From the NCBI GenBank assembly GCA_037130425.1, contig JBAXTB010000097.1:1-17060 (forward strand): DNA of 17,060 nucleotides. Direction: 5' to 3'. The notes beneath the pieces are model-generated. The model did not search any database and was not told the DNA's origin. It was given only the letters and a program-made list of their open reading frames with translations. This document shows positions 1 through 8,500 of this stretch, one piece after another. The DNA is from M3007 sp037130425. Lineage in GTDB: Bacteria > Bacteroidota > Bacteroidia > Chitinophagales > Saprospiraceae. A program made the position numbers and the translations under genes. Each line of letters starts with the position of its first letter. Position 1 is the first letter of the stretch.

Positions 1-59
1 ATGTAGTGAAAGGCAATGGTGAAGGCAAACTGGACGCGGGCAAGAATCTCGGTGCTCAT
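1..59 (-). CDS. cydA: Cytochrome bd ubiquinol oxidase subunit I, N-terminal fragment (runs off the left edge)
   Basis: Reading the minus strand from the ATG at 59 gives MSTEILARVQFAFTIAFHY, followed by a codon beginning AT that is cut by the window edge. This matches the characteristic CydA N-terminus: a short acidic lead, [IL]xRxQFAxT, then the first transmembrane helix with the FHY motif. His18 corresponds to the conserved N-terminal histidine that ligates haem b595 in the family. CydA is the quinol-oxidising, haem-bearing subunit of the high-affinity terminal oxidase in the inner membrane. Only 19 codons are present, so the call rests on this motif alone, but the pattern is distinctive. 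The gene is divergent from the 348-1043 gene. A short plus-strand reading frame across the same bases (6-200) shows no recognisable family and is taken as a shadow. Confidence 0.85.
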   Translation of the reverse strand, partial: MSTEILARVQFAFTIAFHY

Positions 60-347
60 AAATGTATTCAAGTTAGATATGCGAATCAAACAAGGCGGGA
101 ACATAATAGGTTGCATCCCAATACGCTGATAAATATCACCAAAAATTCGATCCAAATGTCGTTATTTAACCTTAAATGCGTTTCGCCTGAAATGAACTGA
201 TCGTATATTTGTGGGAAAGTACACCAGGATTAAAGTGGATTTGAGGGGAGGATTGAAATCATTGATTCTTAAAGGATTTGAACCCAGCCTTTTCAAAAAC
301 ACTTTATGTTGGTCATAAATAGATTATTCAATTAACTTAAATATATT
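60..347. other. Divergent intergenic region, cydA / secreted barrel protein
   Basis: This 288-bp, AT-rich stretch separates two divergent starts and must carry both promoters. For the plus-strand gene there is an approximate Bacteroidota promoter, listed separately. No convincing TAnnTTTG box was found for cydA on the minus strand, and no clear Fnr/Crp-type palindrome was seen. No gene is supported here. Confidence 0.5.
277..312 (+). promoter_or_regulatory. Possible promoter of the 348-1043 gene
   Basis: TATGTTGG at 305-312 matches the Bacteroidota -7 consensus TAnnTTTG except at one position. TTTG at 277-280 could serve as the -33 element, with 24 bp between, slightly longer than usual. The implied leader is about 30 nt. 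The match is weak. Confidence 0.25.
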
Positions 348-1043
348 ATGAAAATCAAATTAATTTTTTTGTCTTTTTTCTCTTGTGCCCTTTTTTTAAA
401 TATAATTTCCGGGCAATCCCAAATCATCATCAAGACTGGTTTCGGCTCTGGCCTACTTATCGATTACGAAGGAATAGGTGATCGGGAATTGTATTACAAG
501 CCCAAGCCAATGCACTTCGGACCAAATTTCGGCCTCGAATTCCGCTTTAGAACTCAAAAAGTTATGCAACCTTTGATTGAATTTGGGTTGGTGCGCCATG
601 CCTTTCAATATGGAGATTACTTTGGCGGCTTAGGCGGTGGCGTAGGTTTTGACGGAAATTTTCAATTTATTCACGGATATTCCGTATTCGGCGCCATCAT
701 CAAATGCAACAATTCCTTAAATTTGCGATTCGGCATGGGAGCAATGAAGCAGCTTTTGGCGAAAACGAATGCAATCGAACAAGAATACGGGTTTTACGCC
801 ACGCATCAGCAAACCAAAGTACACATAAGTGATTTTTTTAGTACATCGTTTCCAATCGGAGTGTTTGGTCTTGAACTCCCTTTTCACGGTTTCAGTGTAG
901 CCTTCACTATTATGCATGAAATACATACGAAATTTGTAGAGCAGGGATCCCATGACGGATTTCAACCTCAAATTGCCACTTGGCGCATTGAGGTTTTATA
1001 TCCGATTCATCAGCATAGCCGATTAAAGGATCAAAAATCCTAA
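348..1043 (+). CDS. Secreted protein, probably a small outer-membrane beta-barrel; function unknown
   Basis: The product is 231 aa. It starts with MKIK and a strongly hydrophobic stretch (about residues 5-22) ending at SGQ, a typical Sec signal peptide with no lipobox. The rest alternates polar and hydrophobic residues, is rich in Gly, Phe and Tyr (a Gly-rich loop near residues 87-101) and contains repeated aromatic girdle-like positions. This is the look of an outer-membrane beta-barrel or PorT-like protein, and no named family was recognised. The ATG at 348 is favoured because the signal peptide begins there. The gene ends two bases before the convergent GH16 stop (1046), so the two share no visible terminator. 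Base composition near the start looks more AT-rich than the PUL genes (not computed). It is not obviously part of the PUL, being on the opposite strand. Confidence 0.65.
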   Translation: MKIKLIFLSFFSCALFLNIISGQSQIIIKTGFGSGLLIDYEGIGDRELYYKPKPMHFGPNFGLEFRFRTQKVMQPLIEFGLVRHAFQYGDYFGGLGGGVGFDGNFQFIHGYSVFGAIIKCNNSLNLRFGMGAMKQLLAKTNAIEQEYGFYATHQQTKVHISDFFSTSFPIGVFGLELPFHGFSVAFTIMHEIHTKFVEQGSHDGFQPQIATWRIEVLYPIHQHSRLKDQKS

Positions 1044-1045
1044 GG

Positions 1046-2254
1046 CTATTGAAATACTCGCACATAATCCACAATCAAACGCTGCGGGAAAACCGTGCTT
1101 GCATCGGGGCTGCCCGGCCAGTTGCCGCCTACAGCAAGGTTGAAAATAAAGAAAAAGTCCTGGTTGAAAGGGTAGGGGGCCGTGCCTAAATCCGCAGGCG
1201 TAACTTGATGATACTGAACATCATCGACGTACCACTTGATCGAATCTTTTTCCCAGACCAAGGAAAAAACGTGGTACTCATCGTTAAACGTTGCAGTACC
1301 GGAAAGCGCTTGGGATAAACCGTTTTGCTGATGCTCATTCAAGGATGCGCCATAATGTACCGTGCCATACACACGATTCGGCAGGTTACCCACCAATTCC
1401 ATGATATCAATCTCTCCGCAGGCGGGCCAGTTGACTTGCGATAAATTAGAACCCAGCATCCAAAGTGCCGGCCAGATGCCCTGACCTTTTGGCAGCGCCG
1501 CACGAATGTCGATGCGGCCGTATTTGAACGCTTTTTTATCTTTGGTAATAATGCGGGAAGAGGTGTATTCGGAGCCGCTATAACTTTCTTTTCGCGCCTC
1601 AATAATCAGGTTGCCCGATTGTACGGAAGTATTTTCAGCGCGGTAAAATTGCAATTCATTATTGCCCCAGCCGCTTTGTCCGTTGCCGATTTCCTGGGTC
1701 CACCAGGCGGAATTGAGCGTTGTTCCGTCAAATTCATCGGCCCAAACCAGCGTTTTGCCCGGATAGCTAAGCGGGGTGCTGTAACCCGTAGTCGGAATAA
1801 TCAGCGGGTTATCCGTATCGTCGTCCGTGATGGTCGCTTTGCCCCGGTTTTTGCTGATGGTCGCGCCAATCGGGTTGAGTAACAACACGTCAAACTGTTC
1901 GGTATTTTCCTTACCATTGTCGTTAATTAGTTCAATATCAATGGTTTTTTGTGTTTCACCCGCTTTAAAGATCAGGTTCCCGTCGGTTTTGGCCTTATAA
2001 TCGGCGCCCGCAACGGCCGTTCCGTCTACTGTGGCATAATTGACGACCACGTTACCTGACGCGGCTGCGCTCAGGGTGACCGTGAAACTCACCTTTCCGC
2101 CAGCCACATTCTCGGCGGCGTTTGTATCGGAAATACTTAAAGAAGGCGTAACCGGGGTCGGATCTTCTTCTGTTTTTTTATTGCAGGCAAACAACGACAG
2201 GCAAACCAGCAGCGCCGTCGGTTTAAACATGTTGGTAATGATTGATTGCTTCAT
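1046..2254 (-). CDS. GH16 endo-beta-1,3-glucanase (laminarinase-like) lipoprotein with Calx-beta domain
   Basis: The product is 402 aa. The signal peptide ends in a lipobox (LSLFAC) with Cys24 followed by Asn-Lys-Lys, so it is probably a surface lipoprotein. Residues about 38-147 form a Calx-beta domain (YATVDGTAVAGADY, then a terminal TDDD calcium-type motif), a calcium-binding beta-sandwich used for adhesion or as a spacer. Residues about 168-402 are a GH16 jelly-roll: GWGNNELQFY at 195-204, then the catalytic motif EIDIME with Glu281 (nucleophile), Asp283 and Glu286 (acid/base), and the C-terminal NLAVGGNWPG and VDYVRVF motifs. The EIDIME form with the inserted Met is typical of beta-1,3-glucanases (laminarinases) rather than kappa-carrageenases or agarases of other branches, though exact specificity is inferred. 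It is the last gene of the PUL, 53 nt after the second GH16. Confidence 0.9.
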   Translation of the reverse strand: MKQSIITNMFKPTALLVCLSLFACNKKTEEDPTPVTPSLSISDTNAAENVAGGKVSFTVTLSAAASGNVVVNYATVDGTAVAGADYKAKTDGNLIFKAGETQKTIDIELINDNGKENTEQFDVLLLNPIGATISKNRGKATITDDDTDNPLIIPTTGYSTPLSYPGKTLVWADEFDGTTLNSAWWTQEIGNGQSGWGNNELQFYRAENTSVQSGNLIIEARKESYSGSEYTSSRIITKDKKAFKYGRIDIRAALPKGQGIWPALWMLGSNLSQVNWPACGEIDIMELVGNLPNRVYGTVHYGASLNEHQQNGLSQALSGTATFNDEYHVFSLVWEKDSIKWYVDDVQYHQVTPADLGTAPYPFNQDFFFIFNLAVGGNWPGSPDASTVFPQRLIVDYVRVFQ

Positions 2255-2307
2255 AGTTTGGTTTTTAAAATAACAATTTCTAAAGGCATAAAATTAATTG
2301 TGCAGGA

Positions 2308-3138
2308 TCAATCCATGCGATACACCCGCACATAATCTACAACCATTTTTTGGGGCCATATTTTTTCATCAACCCCTTTGCTGCCGCCCCAGTTTCCGCC
2401 CACAGCCAGGTTGAAAATTACGTGAAATTTTTGATCAAACGGCCATTCATCCACGCTTTTATGTTGGTTGTTAAAACGGTGGTAGGGTTTGCCGTCCATG
2501 GAAAATTCAATGTAATCCGGCGTCCATTCGGCTGCGTACACATGAAATGCCTGCCCAGCGTCATTTGTATAGATGCTTTTCGACTTTTGTTTGCCGTTCA
2601 TGCCGTTAAACGCATCGGTATGAATGGTTCCAAATATAGAATCAGGCATAAAACCAACGTGTTCCATGATGTCTATTTCGCCACTTTTAGGCCAACCGCC
2701 GTATTTCCAGTCGGTGGGCAGCATCCAAAATGCCGCCCAGGTACCGCGCCCTGTGGGCAGTTTTATACGCGCTTCAATGCGCCCGTACAACCAGTCGCCT
2801 TTGTGTTTGCTCACCAAACGCGCAGAGGTATATTTTTGCTTGCCTTTTTTTTCGCGTCGGGCCTCAATAATAAGGTTTCCTTGCTCCACGCGGGCATTTT
2901 CGCTGCGTTTTTCCGTGTAATACTGCAATTCGTTGTTGCCCCAGCCGCACAGATTCGGGCAACCGTCGCCTACATCATAACTCCATTTAGTGGAATCAGG
3001 CAGTCCATTGTTATCGAACTCATCACTCCAAACCAATTTGTCTTTACGCGTTTCCTGGCGTTGCGCCGACCGAACTTGGGTGTGGGTCAGCGCAACGCAG
3101 AAAATGAGCGTAATCAAATGATAAACACTTAATTTCAT
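2308..3138 (-). CDS. GH16 endo-beta-1,3-glucanase (laminarinase-like), soluble secreted form
   Basis: The product is 276 aa from the ATG at 3138. A longer reading from a TTG at 3156 would overlap the upstream gene and add MKKFHN before the natural signal peptide, so the ATG is preferred. Residues 1-25 are a Sec signal; the Cys at 14 has Phe before it and is not a lipobox, so the enzyme is probably periplasmic or released. The single GH16 domain spans about 33-276: WSDEFD at 37-42, GWGNNELQYY at 65-74, the catalytic EIDIME with Glu154, Asp156 and Glu159, then NLAVGGNWGG and VDYVRVY. Cys60 and Cys64 lie close together before the GWGNNE loop and may form a disulfide or be free. Only one base separates its ATG from the stop of the PKD lipoprotein gene, implying translational coupling. 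It probably shortens imported beta-1,3-glucan oligosaccharides. Confidence 0.9.
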   Translation of the reverse strand: MKLSVYHLITLIFCVALTHTQVRSAQRQETRKDKLVWSDEFDNNGLPDSTKWSYDVGDGCPNLCGWGNNELQYYTEKRSENARVEQGNLIIEARREKKGKQKYTSARLVSKHKGDWLYGRIEARIKLPTGRGTWAAFWMLPTDWKYGGWPKSGEIDIMEHVGFMPDSIFGTIHTDAFNGMNGKQKSKSIYTNDAGQAFHVYAAEWTPDYIEFSMDGKPYHRFNNQHKSVDEWPFDQKFHVIFNLAVGGNWGGSKGVDEKIWPQKMVVDYVRVYRMD

Positions 3139-3139
3139 A

Positions 3140-3955
3140 TTATGGAACTTTTTCAAAAGTCAGGTCGAACCAGCCATTTGTATTCACGATTTTGCTGCGC
3201 AAAACCATTTTGCTTTCTGTCAAACTAACAATATCGTACAATGGCCCCGAATCCCAAACACCGATAAACGCGCCCTGTGGCAACACAATTCGGTCTTCTC
3301 CGCTTGCGCCTGCGCCTTTGCTGATAAACCAGGTCATACCCGTCGGTGGGGTGTAATTGACAACGGCATATCCGTTGAACGGGTCAACGGATTGCCCATT
3401 GTTGTCATATACGAAAGAAGAACCAGGAAAGTAAAAACAAAATTTGTCGTCGTACTGCGCGGCTTGCAAACCGTTGGCCGGTGCGGTGTACCATTCTGAA
3501 GAACCAGGCGTTGGTCCAACTTTCACGGCGCCTGCCGCGTGCGTGAAGGTCCAGCATTTGCCGGCTGTGCCGCAATCGCCGGTCAAAAGCGCTACTTGCG
3601 GGTCGCATTGACCAACGGCGTCTTTCGGAACTTTTACGCTTAGGGTATTCAAAGACGTACCGCCGCCGCCTTCTGCAGAGGCATACATCGTAATGTTATA
3701 AGTGCCCGCTTTTGGGTAAAATATGGTGTCAAGCAATCGTTTAGACTGAAGCGGAACGCCGCCGGTAAATTCCCAGGTGCGGTCAAAAAAGCCTGAAGAC
3801 AAATCACGGACAATGACGTGATTCGAATCATTCGGAATGAATTCCGCTGAAAAAGCCGGCGGACCGGGTAGCGCTGGCAGTGCAACATCAGCATCCTGCA
3901 CCGGCGAGCAGGCGGCCAGCAGGCTTAAGGCAAAAATGAAGAACGTATATTTCAT
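3140..3955 (-). CDS. PKD-domain lipoprotein, putative surface glycan-binding protein (SusE/SGBP position)
   Basis: The product is 271 aa from the ATG at 3955. The frame stays open further upstream through the heptamer repeat and into susD, but only this start gives a lipoprotein signal (MKYTFFIF...LLAAC, Cys16). Residues about 34-110 form a PKD-like beta-sandwich (TWEFTGG at 60-66, FYPKAGTYNITM at 79-90). A second domain (about 120-271) has the pattern KCWTF...VGPTPG...EWY...YDDKFCFYF...FVYDN, seen in PKD proteins next to GH16 genes in beta-glucan PULs of Bacteroidota (recalled, not searched). No catalytic motif is visible, so a binding role is inferred. In PULs the gene after susD usually encodes a surface lipoprotein that captures the polysaccharide. 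The upstream spacer is a tandem repeat, leaving no ordinary leader. Confidence 0.75.
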   Translation of the reverse strand: MKYTFFIFALSLLAACSPVQDADVALPALPGPPAFSAEFIPNDSNHVIVRDLSSGFFDRTWEFTGGVPLQSKRLLDTIFYPKAGTYNITMYASAEGGGGTSLNTLSVKVPKDAVGQCDPQVALLTGDCGTAGKCWTFTHAAGAVKVGPTPGSSEWYTAPANGLQAAQYDDKFCFYFPGSSFVYDNNGQSVDPFNGYAVVNYTPPTGMTWFISKGAGASGEDRIVLPQGAFIGVWDSGPLYDIVSLTESKMVLRSKIVNTNGWFDLTFEKVP

Positions 3956-4023
3956 GGTAGACGGTTGACGGTAGACGGTAGACGGTTGACGGTAGACGGT
4001 TGACGGTTGAGGGTGGACGGTTT
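3956..4023. repeat. Heptamer tandem repeat (ACGGTWG) filling the susD-SGBP gap
   Basis: From 3961 to 4009 there are seven head-to-tail copies of ACGGTTG or ACGGTAG (order T,A,A,T,A,T,T at the variable base). They are followed by degenerate AGGGTGG and ACGGTTT to 4023, and preceded by ATGGTAG (3954-3960), which overlaps the SGBP start codon on the other strand. The repeat therefore occupies almost the whole 70-bp interval between the SGBP start and the susD stop (4026). Confidence 0.95.
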
Positions 4024-4025
4024 GG

Positions 4026-5534
4026 TTAGTAGCCGGGGTTTTGGGTGAGGGCGCCGTTGGTGGCCTGGATCTGCGATTGTGGAATCGGGAACAGGCGGTG
4101 TGTGGTTTCCTGATAACCCAATGGCCCAAGTACGGTTTGGGCGCGTTTGATGCGCACCAGATCAAAGAAACGGTGTCCTTCCAGACCCAATTCAACGCGA
4201 CGTTCGTGGTAAATGGCGTCCAACAGTGCCTGGCCGCTTGCTGTAACGTTTGGCAGCAGCGTCGTGCTCGTGCCGCGGGCGCGTTTGCGCACGAGGTTGA
4301 GTGAAGTACGCGCCGCATCTTCATTGCCGTTGTGGAAGGCCGCTTCGGCGTGCATCAACAACACGTCGGAATAGCGAATCACACGGTCGTTGGAACCGCC
4401 GTTCGGGTTCGGATCGCCGAATGGAGCCTCTTCGCTTTTATTACTGAAATACTTTTTCGGGTAGTAGTCGTATGGAAAACCGCCGGTCGCATCTTTGGTG
4501 AAAGTGCCTCGGTCGCCCATCACATCGCCTACGCGGAATACCGTTGATTTCAGGCGCGGATCTTCAAAACCTTCTTTGAAAAACTCCTGAACGAAGCTTT
4601 CTGTCGGGATGTTGAACCCGTATCCGCCAAATGCTCCGCGCGCGCGCTGGAACACATTGGTAAAGGTGCCTTCATTGGCGTTATTTTTACCCCAGTTACC
4701 GCCGGAAGCGTTCATGTATTGAATTTCAAAAACCGACTCGCTGTTGTTTTCACCTTCCGACGTAAAGATTTTTGAATAGTCGCTAACAAGTTGATATTCA
4801 TTGGACTGCACAATTGTTTCGGCCAGCGATTGCGCTTCCGCCCAATGTTCCTGCCACAAATGCGTTTTTACCAACAGTGCCTGCGCAGCGCCTTTGGTAA
4901 TGCGTCCCAAATCGGCTTGGGCGTAAGCGCTCTTAACAGGCAATGCATCGGCTGCTGCGCTTAAATCACTTTCAATAAAAGCCCAAATTTGTTCGGCACT
5001 GGCGCGCGGCATGTTGTATTCGCTTGGCGCGAGCACGTGGTCAACCAATGGCACACCGCCAAACATGGTCACTAAATTGTAGTAAAACCAGGCGCGGATA
5101 AAGCGGGCTTCTCCCAACACACGGGCTTTGAGCGCGGCGTCCATCTGGATGCCAGGTACGCGTTCAAGCACCACGTTTGCGCGGTAAATACCTTCAAAAT
5201 CGGCGCTCCATTCGCCTTCCAACAGGCTGGTGTTGGCAGGGCCTTGGAAGGTTTCCAAGCGCAATAACTCATTCGTGTCATTGTCGCCGGAACCGCCTTT
5301 GATCGCGTCGTCCGACATAATATCGCCCCAAAACCAACGGAAATGCCCACCTTCCGAAATTTCAAATTGAAGGGGTGCATAAGCGGCGTTCACGGCGGCG
5401 ATGGCGTCTTCCGGCGTTTTGTAGAAGTTATCTTCGGTAGCGCCTACCAAGGGTTTGCGCTCTAAGAAGTCTTTTTTGCAAGCATTTGGAATAATGCTTA
5501 CTAAGAGTATGAAAATCAGTGATTTATAATTCAT
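4026..5534 (-). CDS. susD: SusD/RagB-family surface glycan-binding lipoprotein
   Basis: The product is 502 aa, a normal SusD length. The signal peptide leads to NAC with Cys19, followed by KKDFLERKPL, the standard SusD N-terminus. Further family signs are the helical, TPR-like core (EDAIAAVNAAYAPLQ near residue 42; EARFIRAWFYYNLVTMFGGVPLV in the middle) and the C-terminal block RVELGLEGHRFFDLVRIKRA, followed by FPIPQSQIQ and a final NPGY. SusD forms the lid over the SusC barrel in the outer membrane and hands oligosaccharides to it. Its ATG at 5534 lies 28 nt after the susC stop, and the two genes are certainly one operon. The substrate, probably beta-1,3-glucan, is inferred from the downstream GH16 enzymes. 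The symbol is used in the family sense. Confidence 0.95.
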   Translation of the reverse strand: MNYKSLIFILLVSIIPNACKKDFLERKPLVGATEDNFYKTPEDAIAAVNAAYAPLQFEISEGGHFRWFWGDIMSDDAIKGGSGDNDTNELLRLETFQGPANTSLLEGEWSADFEGIYRANVVLERVPGIQMDAALKARVLGEARFIRAWFYYNLVTMFGGVPLVDHVLAPSEYNMPRASAEQIWAFIESDLSAAADALPVKSAYAQADLGRITKGAAQALLVKTHLWQEHWAEAQSLAETIVQSNEYQLVSDYSKIFTSEGENNSESVFEIQYMNASGGNWGKNNANEGTFTNVFQRARGAFGGYGFNIPTESFVQEFFKEGFEDPRLKSTVFRVGDVMGDRGTFTKDATGGFPYDYYPKKYFSNKSEEAPFGDPNPNGGSNDRVIRYSDVLLMHAEAAFHNGNEDAARTSLNLVRKRARGTSTTLLPNVTASGQALLDAIYHERRVELGLEGHRFFDLVRIKRAQTVLGPLGYQETTHRLFPIPQSQIQATNGALTQNPGY

Positions 5535-5562
5535 GATCTTTGTTTTTTTGATATGATGTGGA

Positions 5563-8500
5563 TCAGAATGTTACATTAATACCGCCAAGCAGTACGCGCG
5601 CCTGTGGATAAAAACCGCGGTCAATGCCTGATGCAAGTGCGCCGCCGTAAGCCCCGATTTCAGGATCCATGCCGCTGTACTTGGTAATCGTGTACAGGTT
5701 TTGTGCAGAAACATATATACGGAACTTCTCTAACTTGATTTTGTTCAGGATTGATTTCGGCAAATTGTATCCCAATTGCACGTTTTTAATCCGAATATAT
5801 GAACCGTCCTCCACAAAGCGGTCTGAAACGCGCGCATTTTGGTTCGGATCGTTCAAGTTTACGCGTGGCTCTGAATTGGAAGTATTAGGGCCGGTCCAGC
5901 GCTTCAACACAGACACCGGACGGTTTACATAACTGAAATCATAGCGCACGGTTGCGTTGTAAATGTCGTTGCCCTGGCTGCCTTGCAGGAAAATTCCGAG
6001 ATCAAAACCCTTGTATTCGAGGTCGATGGTTGCGCCGTAAGTGAATTTAGGGGATGGATTTCCGATATACGTTTGGTCTTTACTGTCAATCACATTGTCG
6101 CCGTTCAGGTCTTTAAACTTGATGTCGCCAGGCGCTGTGTTTTCGTTTTGAAAAGCGTGGCGGCTGATTTCATCCTGATTTTGGAAAAGTCCTTCTGTTA
6201 CAAAGCCGTAGAATGAACCAATCGGGTGGCCCACTTCGGTTTTGGTGACAGTGGAGTTGCCAGATTGCACACGACCGCCATACACAGGTTCGCCGCCTTC
6301 GCCAAGACCGGTTACCTTATTTTTAACAAACGCGATGTTGCCGCCGACGCTATATTTCAATTCATGGTCGCGGTTGCGGTATTGAAGGGCAAGTTCATAC
6401 CCTTTATTGGACACGCTGGCCACGTTGCGCACGGGCGCCTGGGTACCGCCGGTAAGCGGAATCGGCGCGGCGTACAACATGTCGGAGGTATTTTTGATAT
6501 AATAATCGGTCGTTAAAGACAGGCGGCCGTTAAAGAATTCAGCATCCAGACCAATATCTGTTTGGGTAATGGTTTCCCATTTCAAATCAGGGTTTGCAGC
6601 AGTAAGGGCTACATTACCGTTTGTGATGGTTTGGCCCGGGCCGAAGGTGTAATTCTGGCCTGAATTTACAATAGTTGAGAAGCCGTAATTGCCGATATTC
6701 TGGTTGCCATTTCGGCCCCAGCTGGCGCGTAATTTCAAGAAATTCACCGATTTAACTTTCCAAAAATCGTTGTGGCTGATGACCCAACCCGCCGAGAAAG
6801 ACGGGAAATAACCGTAGCGATTGTTGGCGCCGAAACGGGAAGAACCGTCGGCCCGCATTACGGCACTAAACAGGTAGGTACCGTCGAGTTCGTAATTGGC
6901 GCGACCGAAATAGGACAACAACGCCGATTCTTCCGCGCCGCCATAAGCGCTTTGTGATGCAATCGGGTCGATGGTATTGGAAATATAGGCGTCTTTGGGA
7001 TCGTTAGACGGCAGATTGGTGTTGGCGCCGCCTGCGTATTCGTGGCGGTTTTCGGAAGAAGTGGTACCGGCGGTTAAACCCAGGTTGTGGCGTTCTCCGA
7101 AAGTGTGGTTCCAATTCAGCACATTTTCCCATTGCCAGCTGCGCCAGATATTGCTTTGTTGTACGACAGAGTTAATCAGTCGTTTTTCACCGGCAGGCGC
7201 GTCGCTGAGCGCGGGATCGTTGCTCAGGTCAAATTTTGGGAAAAATGTATTTTGGTTTGCAAACGTAGCATCTACACTGTACGTGCTGCGCAAATGCAGG
7301 CCGTGGCTCAGATCCAAATCAGCATAAGCAAGGCCTACGATGCGGTAGCTTTGCCATTTATCGTGTGTTTGATCGATCGCGTTTAAGGGATTTGTAATAT
7401 CCGTATCGGAATAACGCGAATAGGAGTATGTGCCGTCTGCTTTGCGGATCGGCGTAACCGGATCCATGTTGAGCGCGCGGACAAGCGGCGTGGTAAACTC
7501 GTTGTTTTCAGCCAAAAACTGGCGTTTCAAGTTTGTCAGGCCGATATTAGTACCGAGCGTGAGCCATTTTTTTACTGCCTGGCTGCCGTTCATACGCACC
7601 GTGTAGCGTTTGAAGCCCGATTTGCTGCCGCCTACAATACCGTCCTGGTCAAAATAGTTGCCGGAAATGCTGTATGTGCTTTTTGCCGTACCGCCGCTGA
7701 AACTCAGTTGGTGGCTGCTCATGGGCGCTTTTTCAAAAATAGCATCTACCCAATTCGTACCTGCGCCCAACTGATCCGGGTTTGCGAATTCCGGCAGCGG
7801 CGTTTTGCCGGCAGCGATATGCGCTTCGTTGGAAAGGATGGCATATTCGCGGGCGCTCAGCAGGTTGGCCGTTTTCCAGGTTTGCTGCATACCGAAATAC
7901 GCGTCGTAGGAAATTTTGCCTTCCTGGTCTTTTTTGCCGCCTTTTGTGGTAATGAGCACCACCCCGTTGGCGCCGCGCGCGCCGTAAATGGCGGCTGAAG
8001 CGGCGTCTTTTAGTACGTTGATGCTTTCAATGTCGTTGGTGTTCAGAAAATCAAGCCCGTCGACCGGAACGCCGTCTACAATATAGAGTGGGTCGGAATT
8101 TCCGATAGTGCCGGTTCCGCGCACGCGCACGGTAAGTGCGCTACCGGGTGCGCCTGAATTTTGTGTTACTTGAACGCCGGCCGTGCGACCTTGTAGGGCT
8201 TGTTCGGTACGAAGTACCGGCAACTCGCTGATTTCATCGGAAGTGATGGTTGAGACCGCGCCACTGATGCTGCTGCGTTTTTGCGAACCGTACCCTACTA
8301 CGACTACTTCGTTAATGATGGAAGCGGTTTCTTCCAGCAAAATGGTAAGCGTGCGTTGTTTGCCAATGGTAATTTGTTGGGTCGTGTAACCGGTATAAGA
8401 AACGGCCAGCACCGCATTTTCATCGGCTACTTCAATTTGAAATTTTCCATCTATATCGGTAGTGGTTCCTTTGGCCGTACCCTGCACAGCAATTGTTACC

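Noticed and set aside
6..200. 64-aa plus-strand reading frame at the left edge
   Set aside because: No recognisable family; it overlaps the well-supported cydA start on the other strand.
2350..3132. 260-aa plus-strand reading frame opposite the soluble GH16
   Set aside because: It is antisense to a clear GH16 gene, with no family features; long antisense frames are common opposite such coding sequence.
3139..3156. TTG start adding MKKFHN to the soluble GH16
   Set aside because: It would overlap the SGBP gene by 17 bases, while the ATG at 3138 gives a complete signal peptide and a one-base gap.
3956..4324. N-terminal extension of the PKD lipoprotein into susD (394 aa)
   Set aside because: The extension overlaps susD in another frame, runs through the heptamer repeat, and would bury a perfect lipoprotein signal peptide in mid-protein.
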